Below the pieces are notes generated by a model, which was given only the letters and a program-made list of their open reading frames with translations, made no database searches and had not been told where the DNA came from. Shown here one piece after another: positions 10,665-24,267 of a DNA stretch of 64,000 nt. How positions within the stretch are numbered: position 1 is the stretch's first letter; each line of letters starts with the position of its first letter. The stretch is from Oscarella lobularis. Taxonomy: Eukaryota > Porifera > Homoscleromorpha > Homosclerophorida > Oscarellidae. The DNA is taken from assembly GCF_947507565.1 (NCBI RefSeq), contig NC_089175.1, positions 2,097,733 through 2,161,732 of the forward strand. Direction: 5' to 3'. The position numbers were made by a program, and so were the translations under genes.

Positions 10665-12266
10665 CTAAAAACTCGTTTGTGAGTATACAGCTACCTCTTT
10701 GCCATCTTCTTCCTTCAATCCGATAATATGCAAACCAGACGGAGCGTCGAATTTCTCGACTTCACAGTCTTCTCTCTCCACAGCTCCAAATATGATCGGC
10801 TTCTCTCGTTTATCGATGTGCAGTGCAAGACCAACCAATTTCTTCTCCCTTTTCACCAGTTCCAGACGTTTTATGCGTTCCCCAATGGAGAACTGTCGCG
10901 TTGCAACGACATCGCCTTCAGCCCTTTCGCCAAACTTGAATTTCTGGCTATTTCGAAGAATGAATTGAATACAGGTAATGTGTCGATCGTTTGAGATCCA
11001 GACATTGACTTTGCGCACTTCGGCGACGTCGCCTGGCGGCACGCTGCTCACGACTACGCCGGAAACGACTTTCTCCGCCACTTGAAGCGCTGTGTAGGCC
11101 GTCACCTGCCTGCTCAAAGACGCAGCTCGACTGGCAACCTGAACAGGGTTCGTCATGTCTGTTCCTATCAGCTTTGTGTCCACCGCGCTCATCGCTGATT
11201 CGTACTGCTTGCAATTGCCACACCTTTTGACAACGGTCAGGTCTCCTGTCTTGGGGTTCCTTTGAACACTGGCTTCAACGGCATTCTTGGCGGTTGCGTT
11301 AGATGCGTAGTATGAGTCATAAGCCGCGTGTTCAGCACAGGTTGTCGGATTTCGGTTCAAGGCAGGTTTACCCTCTAATGGGGCCCTCTGTTGCAGCGAA
11401 CTCTTATAGTCAGGACGCGACATCGCCGCGGCCTTGTCAGGATCGATTTTTCTTCGCAAATTGCTGCTGACGCCAGTGTGCGCTTTCCCTGTCTTTGTAT
11501 TTTTGACAGTTGTTGAAACTGAATTCGCAGTTTTTTTATCTATGGGTGCCTCTCTAAGAGTTTTGGCCGATCTGCTTGCTGCTGAATAGCTATCTTTTTG
11601 TGCAGTCTTTCTAGCCCGCGCGGTTTTAACTCTGTTTCCAATCGTCTCGCTAACAGCAGCCATGCCAAACTCCGCTATAGGAGCGAGAACGGCATTTGCA
11701 ATTGCATTGGGATCTTTCGTCTTTATAGCCAAGTCTATGGCAGCATATTCCCCATGGGGTTTGTATTCGTTGTGCGCCGCAGAATCACAGAGCGTTATGA
11801 CTGAATCCATTCCCGCGGAAGAGCCAACTGCAATAGATCCAGCAACTATTGCGCCCGCGCCCGCTGTCGCTGCCGTAACGCCGGCAACAACGAGACTCTT
11901 GGAGGCACCCTTCATGCACTTGTCTCCGTGCTCTCTATCACCTGTCGCGTAGTGAACAATGCCTTTTACGTGGCCCACGACAGGAGTGCTATCAGCCAGG
12001 TCCTCGATCGATTGGACCATCTTTTTGCCTACCTTTCGGGCCCCCTTCTCGTCGCCCTGAATTTCTCGCACGGCCATGTTGATTCCAGCTGCTATGGGCT
12101 GTCTCTCGGCATAGTCAGTCCAGGCATCACCGGCGCCTTTCAAAAGCTGTTTTGCGGCCTCCTCGTTTCCTGCTATGCTTGCGCCTGCCGCTCCTATCAG
12201 TTTGCCAACCGATTCACCTGTCGTGAGCACTTCGGAGACAACAGGAATGGATTTGCCTGCTCCCAT
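10665..12266 (-). CDS. Predicted YwqJ-like deaminase with myristoyl-type N-terminus and jacalin-like C-terminus (copy 3)
   Basis: Single-exon 533-residue paralogue of 8292-9878, starting MGAGKSIPVVSEV. Zinc-ligand motifs are intact: TCAEH (Cys310, Glu312) and RCGNCK (Cys349, Cys352). Domains in order: conserved N-terminus (1-210) with hydrophobic GxxxG-like stretch (126-156), basic linker, deaminase (about 250-365), amphipathic linker (YTALQVAEKVVSG) and jacalin-like module (about 412-530; VWISNDRHIT, PSGLHIIGLKEEDG). Conservation of the ligands in two copies suggests selection for catalysis. Families with this fold are best known from bacterial polymorphic toxins and their rare eukaryotic captures, so ancient lateral transfer is possible but not shown. 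The lack of introns among intron-rich neighbours agrees with that. Confidence 0.75.
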   Translation of the reverse strand: MGAGKSIPVVSEVLTTGESVGKLIGAAGASIAGNEEAAKQLLKGAGDAWTDYAERQPIAAGINMAVREIQGDEKGARKVGKKMVQSIEDLADSTPVVGHVKGIVHYATGDREHGDKCMKGASKSLVVAGVTAATAGAGAIVAGSIAVGSSAGMDSVITLCDSAAHNEYKPHGEYAAIDLAIKTKDPNAIANAVLAPIAEFGMAAVSETIGNRVKTARARKTAQKDSYSAASRSAKTLREAPIDKKTANSVSTTVKNTKTGKAHTGVSSNLRRKIDPDKAAAMSRPDYKSSLQQRAPLEGKPALNRNPTTCAEHAAYDSYYASNATAKNAVEASVQRNPKTGDLTVVKRCGNCKQYESAMSAVDTKLIGTDMTNPVQVASRAASLSRQVTAYTALQVAEKVVSGVVVSSVPPGDVAEVRKVNVWISNDRHITCIQFILRNSQKFKFGERAEGDVVATRQFSIGERIKRLELVKREKKLVGLALHIDKREKPIIFGAVEREDCEVEKFDAPSGLHIIGLKEEDGKEVAVYSQTSF

Positions 12267-12306
12267 GTGGCGATTCGTTTGTTTGCCTGGTTTCTTTTGT
12301 TTGTGA

Positions 12307-12348
12307 ATGTGACCACGGATAATAAAATTATTACATCCGTGATGTGAC
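12307..12348. mobile_element. Short fold-back insertion with 7-bp target duplication
   Basis: A 28-bp near-palindrome, CACGGAT...ATCCGTG (12314-12341), is flanked by ATGTGAC on both sides (12307-12313 and 12342-12348). The equivalent place upstream of copy 2 (near 9920) has ATGTGAC once and no palindrome, so copy 2 shows the empty site. The same termini occur in the insertion at 57942-57974. Confidence 0.7.
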
Positions 12349-12737
12349 GTTTCCGAGACGCGCGTTAATGGTTACGCCCACTTCACACTATATTATGACG
12401 CAATTTGTAACCTACAAGACCCTCCACGCGCTCGCGTGAGCTCGCGTGAGCAGTTCAGTTCCCGAGATCGTTAGAAAATGCGAGCTCTAAATAATGCACT
12501 TTCGCGTCGGGTATCTAGAAAATTTTTTGTACTCAGCCTTTTACTTGAATCTGTGATCAATGATTTCCTTGAGAGAACCGACGTCTTTTACAAGAGATTG
12601 CAGCGAAGGCTTGAAGGTTGAAGGTTGAGACCAGATTCGGAGCGGACGACTACCTGGTATTTTCCATATACGAGTTCTGATCGAATCGCGCCAAACTTTC
12701 GACAGTGCAGTGCTACAAAACTATAAAAAAAGAAATT

Positions 12738-15130
<2,393 letters not shown>

Positions 15131-15270
15131 AACGAATAGTATCCGGGATGTCGAAAACGTCCGTTGCCAAGGTCACACATCACGTGAACTTGAAAGAATT
15201 TTCTTCTAATTAAATACTCGGTGCCTAACCTGTTACCCGGATACAAATAATTATTAAATTTTATCTACAA

Positions 15271-17586
15271 TCACGAGTCTTGTTGCGCGTGAGTTGCACG
15301 GAATAGGTGCGTCGGCACGTGACCTGACCACGCTTGAATCTCACGGTCAGTCTTGGGTAGTGGGACGCCTTCTCTGTTCTCCGAAGACGAACGGGAGAAC
15401 GGAGCCTTTCCTTGAAATAGTTCAATGCTACGATCCCCACTCACGGGCGACGAAGGAGCATAGGGATGTTCAGGGTCACCGGACTCAGAAAGATCAACTG
15501 AGACCTGTAGAAGAACGCGAAGGATTTCATTAGCGTGCATATAATAAAATTTATGCGTACTTGGCTCGGTTTGAGATGAAATGGAAAATTGCTTCCATAA
15601 GGCCTTGTAAAAATCTGAAAATATATAAATGAGCTGAGTTTTATTGTCTTCTTCTAACGTCACCATAAAGGCTACATCAGCTGCAAATGCAACAGCAAGG
15701 TTGATACCATTAACAACCTTTTCTCTAGTAATTCAAATCTCTTGCATTGGTATCTCCACCAGCGGAGTGCACGTCTTACCTGTACCAGTCTTCCAGGTAG
15801 GAATTGCTCACCATGACGACAATGAACCGAGACAGAAGCCTAAGGATAGTCAATGATACAAAAAATGTGGCGTGTGCTATCTCAGAAACAATTACCAGAG
15901 AGAATACACAGAGCAAAACTGCACGTAAAATCGCTGCTTATCCGGATTCTTCTTAGCCGTTACTATCACTGCATAGACAAACCAACAAAATGCCTAAGAA
16001 CCAAATAAGACATATATAAACAAATAAATAGACGTGATTGGTCCTACAATGAAGCTCAGTGCCACAATCCCGTACCCAGCTGGACTATCATAAACGTAAA
16101 TAACTTTGGCTGGATCAAAAGCCTAGAGGAAGAAGAAATGGTGCTAAGTGAGAATCACCTCTTATTTCTCACCTTTGCTTCCCAGATAAACATGATTGCG
16201 TATGCTATCGTGTACATCACCATCAGAGCAATCAATCGAAGCTGACTCTCCTCGGTGAGTCGACCCCTGGGGGAAGAAATCACCAAGGCAACTTCGATGT
16301 AGCTTTAAATTTACCGGACTACGGTCCAGCCTTTTGCGAGAAGCATTAGAAGTAAGAGAAATAGAATTTCGTTTACTGCGGCAATAATTCTGCCAATAGG
16401 TATTAACGTTGGTACGCCGACGCCGTTTTTGCCGTAAATGCCATAGTGAATGCAAAGAAAAACCAACGACGCAACTAAAAATAAGAAATCAGTGAGAATC
16501 GAGTGCAAGAAACATTCTATGTTTTACTCTGAAGAACAATAGTGCCGATAAATAATTTAAACGTCATATGCAGTCTTCCAATTTGATACAGTGTACCTAA
16601 ATTAATGTCTGAACCCAAAAATAAAAACAGAAAAAAAACGTTTTTACTTCCTTGGATGCCAGCCCAGAGAAGAAGAAGAATGAACGCTGTCAGAAAAGCA
16701 ATATCTGTCTCCAAAATTCCTAGAAAATAAATGAAAATTTATATTTTAATTATGAGTCTAATAATGTTTACCTTGTTCGTCAGCGGAAAATTCATTTGTC
16801 CAATATCCGCCTGGGTTGAACATGTGCATTTGATAATCTAAACGCAAGCCCTGTGCAAGAATCATAATCAGAAAAAAAAACGGTTTCCTTTCCCTCTCTA
16901 TCATACATTTTGAATGCCATCGCATTTGCTCACCGCAATGTACCACCATCGAGCCCGACTCAACTTAAAGGAACGAACAGCTATAGAAGAAAAATCATAA
17001 AAATCAAAATTTATGATTGCGCGTAGAGAGCTCACAGCGACACGAGATCTCGCGAGTCCCATTCGAAGATACGATGGAACATCCCGAATAAGGGGCGTCC
17101 GGAGAAAGAATTATCTTCTGGTTTCTTCCCTGTTCGAGAACGGCTTCTCGCGCGGAGCAATTCTAAAAGAGAAAAATATTTTTACAAATACTAATTAATT
17201 AATTCGTTATTGATTACCAAGTTCGATTCGTATACGGCGTCCCATTGGGTCACTGTATCAAAGTACATGAGAATGTTTTGACAGCAGCGCTCCTATACGA
17301 CGTCACGCGCGCATAATAGACGCTTATCGCCGTTTAATAGACTCTTATCCGCCGTTTTTAGCTCTTACGCTCGAATAAGTGAAGTGATAGTGATAGGATC
17401 CCGCCGTTCGAAAGCAGAATCGCGTCAAGAATGCCCAGTTCTTTTCGAAAGACGCGTTCGTTTGTTAAATCGGGGAGACGACGGACTCGCGCGACTTGCC
17501 TCGTCGCTTTCGAGCGTTCCGTCGATGTATTTCGCCGTCGCGAAGGCGCCGCAAGTGCAGAGGAAGACGATCGTCGCGATGCCCAT
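15271..17586 (-). CDS. TMEM145: TMEM145/GPR180-family seven-helix membrane protein (copy 2)
   Basis: Tandem paralogue of the previous gene in the same orientation. The ATG at 17586 encodes a signal peptide followed by AKYIDGTLESDE. Core exons read IHYGIYGKNGVGVPTLIPIG and [14 protein letters not shown] (16311-16508) and a helix ETDIAFLTAFILLLLWAGIQ (16650-16714). The terminal exon encodes a Ser/Pro tail (HPYAPSSP, SIELFQGKAPFSR) ending at 15271. Tail sequences of the two copies align loosely, so the duplication is older than that of the deaminase genes. Intermediate exon limits are not fully resolved. Confidence 0.8.
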
Positions 17587-18355
17587 TACCTGTAAACATC
17601 CGGGAAAGACTAGTGGGAAAGACGAAATATTTTGTCGAAATAATTAATCTTCGACCCCCATGACAACAAGAAAGAATTTTTTTCTATTGCTACGAAGAAA
17701 TCACTGTGTCCTCGATATTATCAAGACCACTCGGAGAATTACAATGCATCAATTTTAGAAGACGGCTGTACTGTTGGAGTAAAAAGGAAGACTTTTGTAT
17801 TTGGGCAGCCTGCTTGTGTCTACCTTCCTGACTAGCTAAATTGAATTACTACGTTCACGTGTGACGATCCCCATCTCATTCTGTCCTTTCGCCTAATTTC
17901 GAGAATCCCCAACGTCAAAAATTACAAAAAAAAGTCTCCATCCCAAACTCAAAATCGATTTCACTTGTTTTCGGTTACCACAGACTCTTGTGGGGATTTT
18001 CCCCGAACCGTGCTCATCATTCCACGAATTTAAAAACGTTATTTACCTCATTTATTTACTTAGCAAAGATGATTTATCTATTTTCTCTGCTCAGAATTTT
18101 CAACCAGCGCCGTGATGCATGTCACGGAACAAAGACAACTCTTTCAGTGTAAATAAATCACATCTTTGTCACGATTGACGTCATTATTCACTCTTCGTCA
18201 ATCGCGCTTCGCTATTTCTAAATCTAAATCTAAATAAATAGCTAATCAGCACGTACAGACGCTACTGTTTCCGCGTTCTCGGTTTCCTCTTTAATTTTTC
18301 GCATACAAACAAGAAAAGGTTTATACGAAAAAAGAATTTCGCTCGGTTTCTTCAT
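17587..18355. other. Intergenic gap
   Basis: About 770 AT-rich bases between the 5' end of TMEM145-like copy 2 and the 3' end of SRPRA. No supported coding frame, tRNA or transposon terminus was found. A small inverted repeat (gcaaagatgattta near 18065 / taaatcacatctttgt near 18155) is the only structure noticed. Confidence 0.5.
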
Positions 18356-21006
18356 TCAAGCTTTGAGCAAAGCGTGAACAACTGCTCTCGCATTCAGACT
18401 CTTTAAATCTGTATACGTCTGCCCTGTTCCCACAAAAACGATTGGCTGGCCAGTCGTATACGTCATTGATATAGCAGCGCCAACCTAACCCAGAACAAAA
18501 AACGAAAATTAAGATTCTAAAATGCAATATTCGACGACATGTTCCCAAATAAATAATTACAGCATTTATCTCACTTCTTCGTCTTCTTACCTTGTCGTCT
18601 ATTGTGTCAAATTTTGTCAGGAGAATGCCGTCGATGAGATGAGGATTGTTGTGGTCCGAAAAGTCAGCAAGAGCCCGATTGAATTTCTTCAGCTGATCCA
18701 CGGCCTCGTTACCAACAAGAGCCTCGCCAACAAAGAGAACCAAATCGGGATTATTGATTTTAATCAACTAGAGAATTCAATTAAAAAATTAATAATAAGA
18801 GGAACGTCTTGCCTTGGCCAGAGCACGCATCAACGGCTCATTATCCTGCATCCTTCCGGCCGTATCAATGAGAACAACATCAAAGCGACAATCCCTTGCT
18901 AAAATACAAAATCTCAATATATAGATTATTTATATATTTATGTATTTTACCGTATCGAATAGCGTCCATCGCTATAGCAGCCGAATCCTTCCCATAACCC
19001 TTTTCATACAAAAGAACCTTATCCGGATCCCCGTCCTCGGCCGGCGGATGCAGCGTGGCGAGCGATCGTCGATGCGTACGCAGCTGTTCGACGGCGCCGG
19101 CGCGAAACGTGTCGCACGCGGCGATCATCACGCGAAGTCCGTTCTCGAGAAGCCAGAAGCAGATCTTCGCCAAATTCGTCGACTTGCCGACGCCGTTCAC
19201 GCCGCAGAACGTGATCACGTAGGGACGAGACTTCTTCTTCGATTCTATGACGTCACGAAGAATGTCGACGCGTCGTCGCGGCGACAAGATTTGCATGAGA
19301 GATTCGTGCAGGGCCGATTTCACCGTCGAAGTCACTCCTGAGGGGGAGAGGGAGAATGTATCGCCACGTGGTTTGATTGATTAAAATTATTTTGAATTTG
19401 TCTCACTTGTGAATGTGCCGAGGACTTTGCCTTCCAATTTCGTAGCAACGGAGTCGCAGAGCTGCTCTGATATGTCGGCTGCTACATTCTTCACTAAATA
19501 TGATGTGTGTACTTTATTTTTTATTATTAGTGATATAAGTTAGTGTTTTACTGATGAGATGCTCTTTCATTTTTTCCAAAACGGGACCAATGGATTCCTT
19601 GGTGAGAGTCTTCCCACCAGCCAAACCCTTGAAGAAGGAAAAGACGCCACTTGCCAGTCCACCGGCCCTAACACAAGAAAATAAATATTTTTTGATTTAT
19701 TTATTCAGAGTCTTTGTACTTTTTCGATAAACCGTTATCCGTCTCGTTCGCGCCGTCGACTTCCTCCTCCTCCTCCTCCTCATCTTCCTCCTCTTCTTCG
19801 CTGGAGATGTTTTCCTCGCCGACAGACTGGAGTTCACCCTTCATTTTTCCAACCATGGAAAGCTGATACACCAAACAATCAAAACTCGCTATTTTATTAT
19901 TCTTATTACCATGTCTTCGTTTATCGAGTCGTTTTCATTCTGCAAATTGATCGTAGAACTGTTGGAGTGATCCAAACTGCCCATATCGGCGAGAGTGCCG
20001 GCGTTCGACCACACTCTCGCCTGCTTCACTTTTTTCTCATTCCCTGTCGATGACGTGGCACTCTTACTGCAAAAAAATCAATAATAATTAAAAATCAATA
20101 CTAATAAAATTATCCCCCCGGTTTTTTATTTACGTCGCCGGTTTCTTTGCTTTAGCAGAAGAGCCGGAAGGAGCCTTTCGTCCGCCGGGACCCCGTTTCC
20201 CAAGCTTAGCCAATTTGTCCTTGATCTTATCCCCATCCAGCGAAGAAGAGCCATTCCCATTTGATTCCTCGAGAACAACGCTCTCACTTCCATTGGAAGT
20301 AGTAGTCGTTGTCGAAGAGACGAGCGACGAAAGAAACCCTAGAAACAAAAATAAAAAATCAATACAAAAAATCAATAATCAATATCATTTACCTTTCGAT
20401 TCATCTTTTTTCAAAAGCGGATCCAATTTGCTGCCCTCTTTCGTCTTCGCAAATTTCTTCGACTCCCCGAACGTCTTCATCTTCTTCGGCGCGACCTCCT
20501 TAGCGCGCGCCTCCTCTTCGGCTCGTTTTACGATCGTTTCGAATTCGACGTCAAAATCGAATTCGTGATCGTACGATCCGCGCTCGAGCGCCGAACGATA
20601 GCGTTCGGCGAAGGCGCGCTGTATGTCGTCGAGGAGTTTGTCGATGTAACTCAATTGGAGGATCTTTTGGTATCCGATCTATCGACATACGGGGAAGGTC
20701 TCTTTGTATCGCGTTTTCTCGGCTTTTTCATTGGGTTTTACCACGAAAACGAGTTCGAATTCGTTGTCCAGTTTATACTGGAGGCGTAGGGATTTGTAGT
20801 TGTGCCCGTTCGAAGCGCCGCGCTCCTGTTTCGGGGGAGAGACCGGAAGTTAGAGGGTTATTTTTCGCGTTTCGCTGCGATTTCGTTGCCTGGAGTATGA
20901 CGGTCTTGATCAGAGAGTTCACCGGAACGGCGAACGCCGGTTCGGGTCCTTGAAAGCACCAGAAAACGATGCCTCCTTTGGAGAAGATGACGAAGAGGTC
21001 CAACAT
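18356..21006 (-). CDS. SRPRA: Signal recognition particle receptor subunit alpha
   Basis: The ATG at 21006 starts [20 protein letters not shown], the N-terminal SRX domain that docks on SRP receptor beta. A charged Lys/Ser/acidic linker follows (20.4-19.8 kb). The C-terminal NG GTPase has all motifs: G1 [29 protein letters not shown]3 DTAGRMQDN (near 18850), [15 protein letters not shown]4 TKFD (near 18608) and a C-terminus VVHALLKA ending at 18356. The protein targets ribosome-nascent chain-SRP complexes to the ER translocon. Introns are about 45-75 nt. The gene lies head-to-head with UBA52. Confidence 0.95.
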
Positions 21007-21672
<666 letters not shown>

Positions 21673-21770
21673 GGAGTTAGGCCTGAGACTTGTTGCTTTG
21701 AACTTTCGTCAATAAAGTTTATCCTAAGCATGCACGCGCTTTGTCTTATCACGTGCGCGACTTACACATC

Positions 21771-23337
21771 ATGGACGCTGAAGAGCACGATCTCCTGCTT
21801 GACTACATTGAATCTCAGGAACAACCGGAGTCCGGGTTGTTCGCGAAAAAAAGAGTGTACCGGTCTCAATCTTCAAGCCGTCTAACCCATTATACTAAGG
21901 GCTATGATGAATCCCTGTTTATTGGTGATCCCGACGCGGATCTAAAATGTCCCATTTGCTTGGCAGTTTCCAAAGATCCCGTTCAGACACCGTGCGGACA
22001 CATCTTTTGCCGCTCCTGCTTTAGGAAACTTCCAGAGTAAGCAACAGTCTCATGGCTAATCTTAGCTAGATAGTTCTCATCTAAGGGTAAATGGGAGCTT
22101 TGAATGTCCACAAGACAGGCAGAAGCACCATGAGACTATGGTGGCTCCTCTGTGGCTCTAAATATTTTGTTACATTGAAACATTAGGTTTTTTCCGATAC
22201 CAGAACATACAGGAAGATTCTCGAGCTGAACGTCAGGTGCACAATGCATAAATCAGGGTGTCAGGAAGTAATGGAGCTTCAGTACCTTGAGGTAGGACCA
22301 GATTAAAAAACCGGTCTCCAAAATGCTGCAGCAAACTACATTTTGCGTTAGAAACATACACAAGAATGTGGATACGTTGAGGTAGATTGCACTAATGGGT
22401 GCGGCGAAAAGACTCGTCGATCAGCAGTGAAACGGCATCAAGCAAATGATTGTATAAACAGAATATATAAGTGTGAATTCTGCCATCAAGAGATGACATT
22501 CTGCCATTACAATGGGGTTAGCTATCCTATATGTACTTAAGACTGTATGATACATTTGCCTATTTTACAGATGCATGAGAAACGCTTTTGTAAAAAGATT
22601 CCCGTCACTTGCTCTGACTGTGAGGAACTAGTGATCAGAGAGAATGTGAGTAAACCCATTAACTCAATTCCTCTCACGCAATAAATAATTAAGCTGCAAC
22701 GTCACCGTTCCGAAGGCACAGCAGGAGACTGCCCCAAAGTTCCCGTTAGCTGTGAATATAGGAAACTCGGCTGTTCGTTCAGGGTCAGTGTTTCTAGCTA
22801 CCGTATTATAGAATAACTGTGTCACAGGGACCTCGAGAAGAGATGCCATTGCATATGCAGAATGACATCCAGAAACACATGCAACTTCTTCTGACGCGGC
22901 AAGAGGAAACCGATGAAAAGGTGCTGTCTCTGGAGACATACCAAAAAGTGAAAGAGCCGGCTGGATCATTTCTTTGGGCTATTGACAACTGGCCAAAAAT
23001 TGAAAGAGGTAAAGACAGCCAGCTTTTCCTCAGTCGAAAATTCAAGTTTGCTGGCGAAGTAAGTATGCATCTGCAAATGGTGATGAAGAGGCAGCTGCGG
23101 CAAGAGGGCAGGATAGAAGAGTTTGAAGTAACGTTTCTAGGAGGAGTATGTATAGAGATTTATGCTGTTCTTTTGGATCCCTGTCTTCAACCATTACGTT
23201 TCTCCATTTTTCTTGTCGGTGACACTACAACAAAGAAACAAGGAAAGATCAGTAACGACAGGGAAATGCTGGCCAAATACCACATGGATACGTTTCCTCT
23301 GCATGACAACATTTTGCTTGTCAAACTGGAATGGTAA
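21771..23337 (+). CDS. TRAF-type RING/zinc-finger/MATH-like protein (copy 1)
   Basis: The ATG at 21771 lies 98 bases after the UBA52 stop. About seven short exons (first 21771-22036, second from 22086, last about 22827-23337). Order: acidic N-terminus ([20 protein letters not shown]), C3HC3D-type RING (CPICLAVSKDP, CGHIFCRSC, FECPQD), TRAF-type zinc fingers ([44 protein letters not shown]), a coiled coil (MQLLLTRQEETDEKVLSLE) and a divergent C-terminal MATH/TRAF-C-like domain ([23 protein letters not shown]). TRAFs are E3 ligase adaptors downstream of TNF and Toll/IL-1 receptors; nearby CARD, DEATH and SEFIR genes fit an immune context. Confidence 0.85.
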
Positions 23338-23599
23338 CTGAAGTAACGTCCACAGTAACTGATTGGCGTGCATACCTTTATTGAACTTCGTGTGTGTGTG
23401 TCATTCCAGTGTAATTGCGTGTACCTTTATGTGGCAGAAATAAACCATGTGCTTGTACAACATCAACTCTTCTCTTGCTGGAGCAATACCACATCTGTTC
23501 ATGTGCAGATTCAAAAGAACTAGCGAGACGTGAAACAAATGCAACAAGCGACACAACAAAACAGTCTAAAGACAAAGATAAACGCATTCAAAGTATAGA

Positions 23600-23790
23600 T
23601 TTCTGCACTCACGTCTCAGTACGCTCCAGTAGCCACAACATAATAATAAGGCATCTACATTTCCTCACTCCAGACCCACCTTCTCCTCCTGCCCATCCCA
23701 CATGACAAAACCGATTCTCATCACAAGCCGCGGACTTCCCAAATACCTCGCAATTCTCAGTGTCCATGAACCGAGGTCGAGAACGTCAAA
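23600..23790 (-). pseudogene. 3'-end fragment of the Ig-DOMON-VHL-propeller gene
   Basis: About 190 bases downstream of TRAF copy 1 match the last coding exon of the gene at 29153-33716 (from 'cgtctcagtac...ccagtagccac' through 'ctcagtgtccat'). Several indels break the frame. Its junction with UBA52-derived sequence at about 23785-23795 marks the tandem duplication breakpoint. Confidence 0.8.
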
Positions 23791-23794
23791 GACG

Positions 23795-24135
23795 GTTCGA
23801 AGACTTTACCTAAATGTCGATAAATCGCCGAGTTGTACTTTTACATGTAAATGAATGGGGTGCGGGTCCCTTTTGAGGATATACCGACTTTTAGGCATTC
23901 CTCCCGATAATCGGTACTTGATTTTCGGTGGAAAACAGCTCGAAGAGATGGCCGCACCCTCAACATCCAACAAGGTTGGAGTTCTCTTCTTTTACCCAGT
24001 ACCTATTCGTTTTCTTTCCTTTCAGAGTCCGGCTTCTGTGCCAACGAATTGTCGCAAGAGAAGTGCGGCCACTCCGCAGGCCAAAAAAGTAGCAGGGAGA
24101 TAGGCGTGAGACTTGCTGCTCAATAAAATTTACTA
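23795..24135 (+). pseudogene. Decayed UBA52 copy 2
   Basis: Carries the end of UBA52 exon 1/intron 1, an exon-2 relative ('cattcctcccgat...cttgattttcgg...aaacagctcgaag'), fragments of exon 3 ('gtgccaacgaattgtcgcaag') and the AATAAA tail. Frameshifts and deletions abolish ubiquitin coding. It stands in the same position upstream of TRAF copy 2 as intact UBA52 does upstream of copy 1. Confidence 0.8.
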
Positions 24136-24267
24136 GTCTAACGCACACCGTTAGACGCGGTTGATATTCGTGACGGGCGGGAAGTTATAGGCGCGCGCGG
24201 CACTATAGGCGCGCGATATCCGGGTGGAGAGCATTCGGTCGCTGGCCTGCGTGCGATTCAGCGCAAC

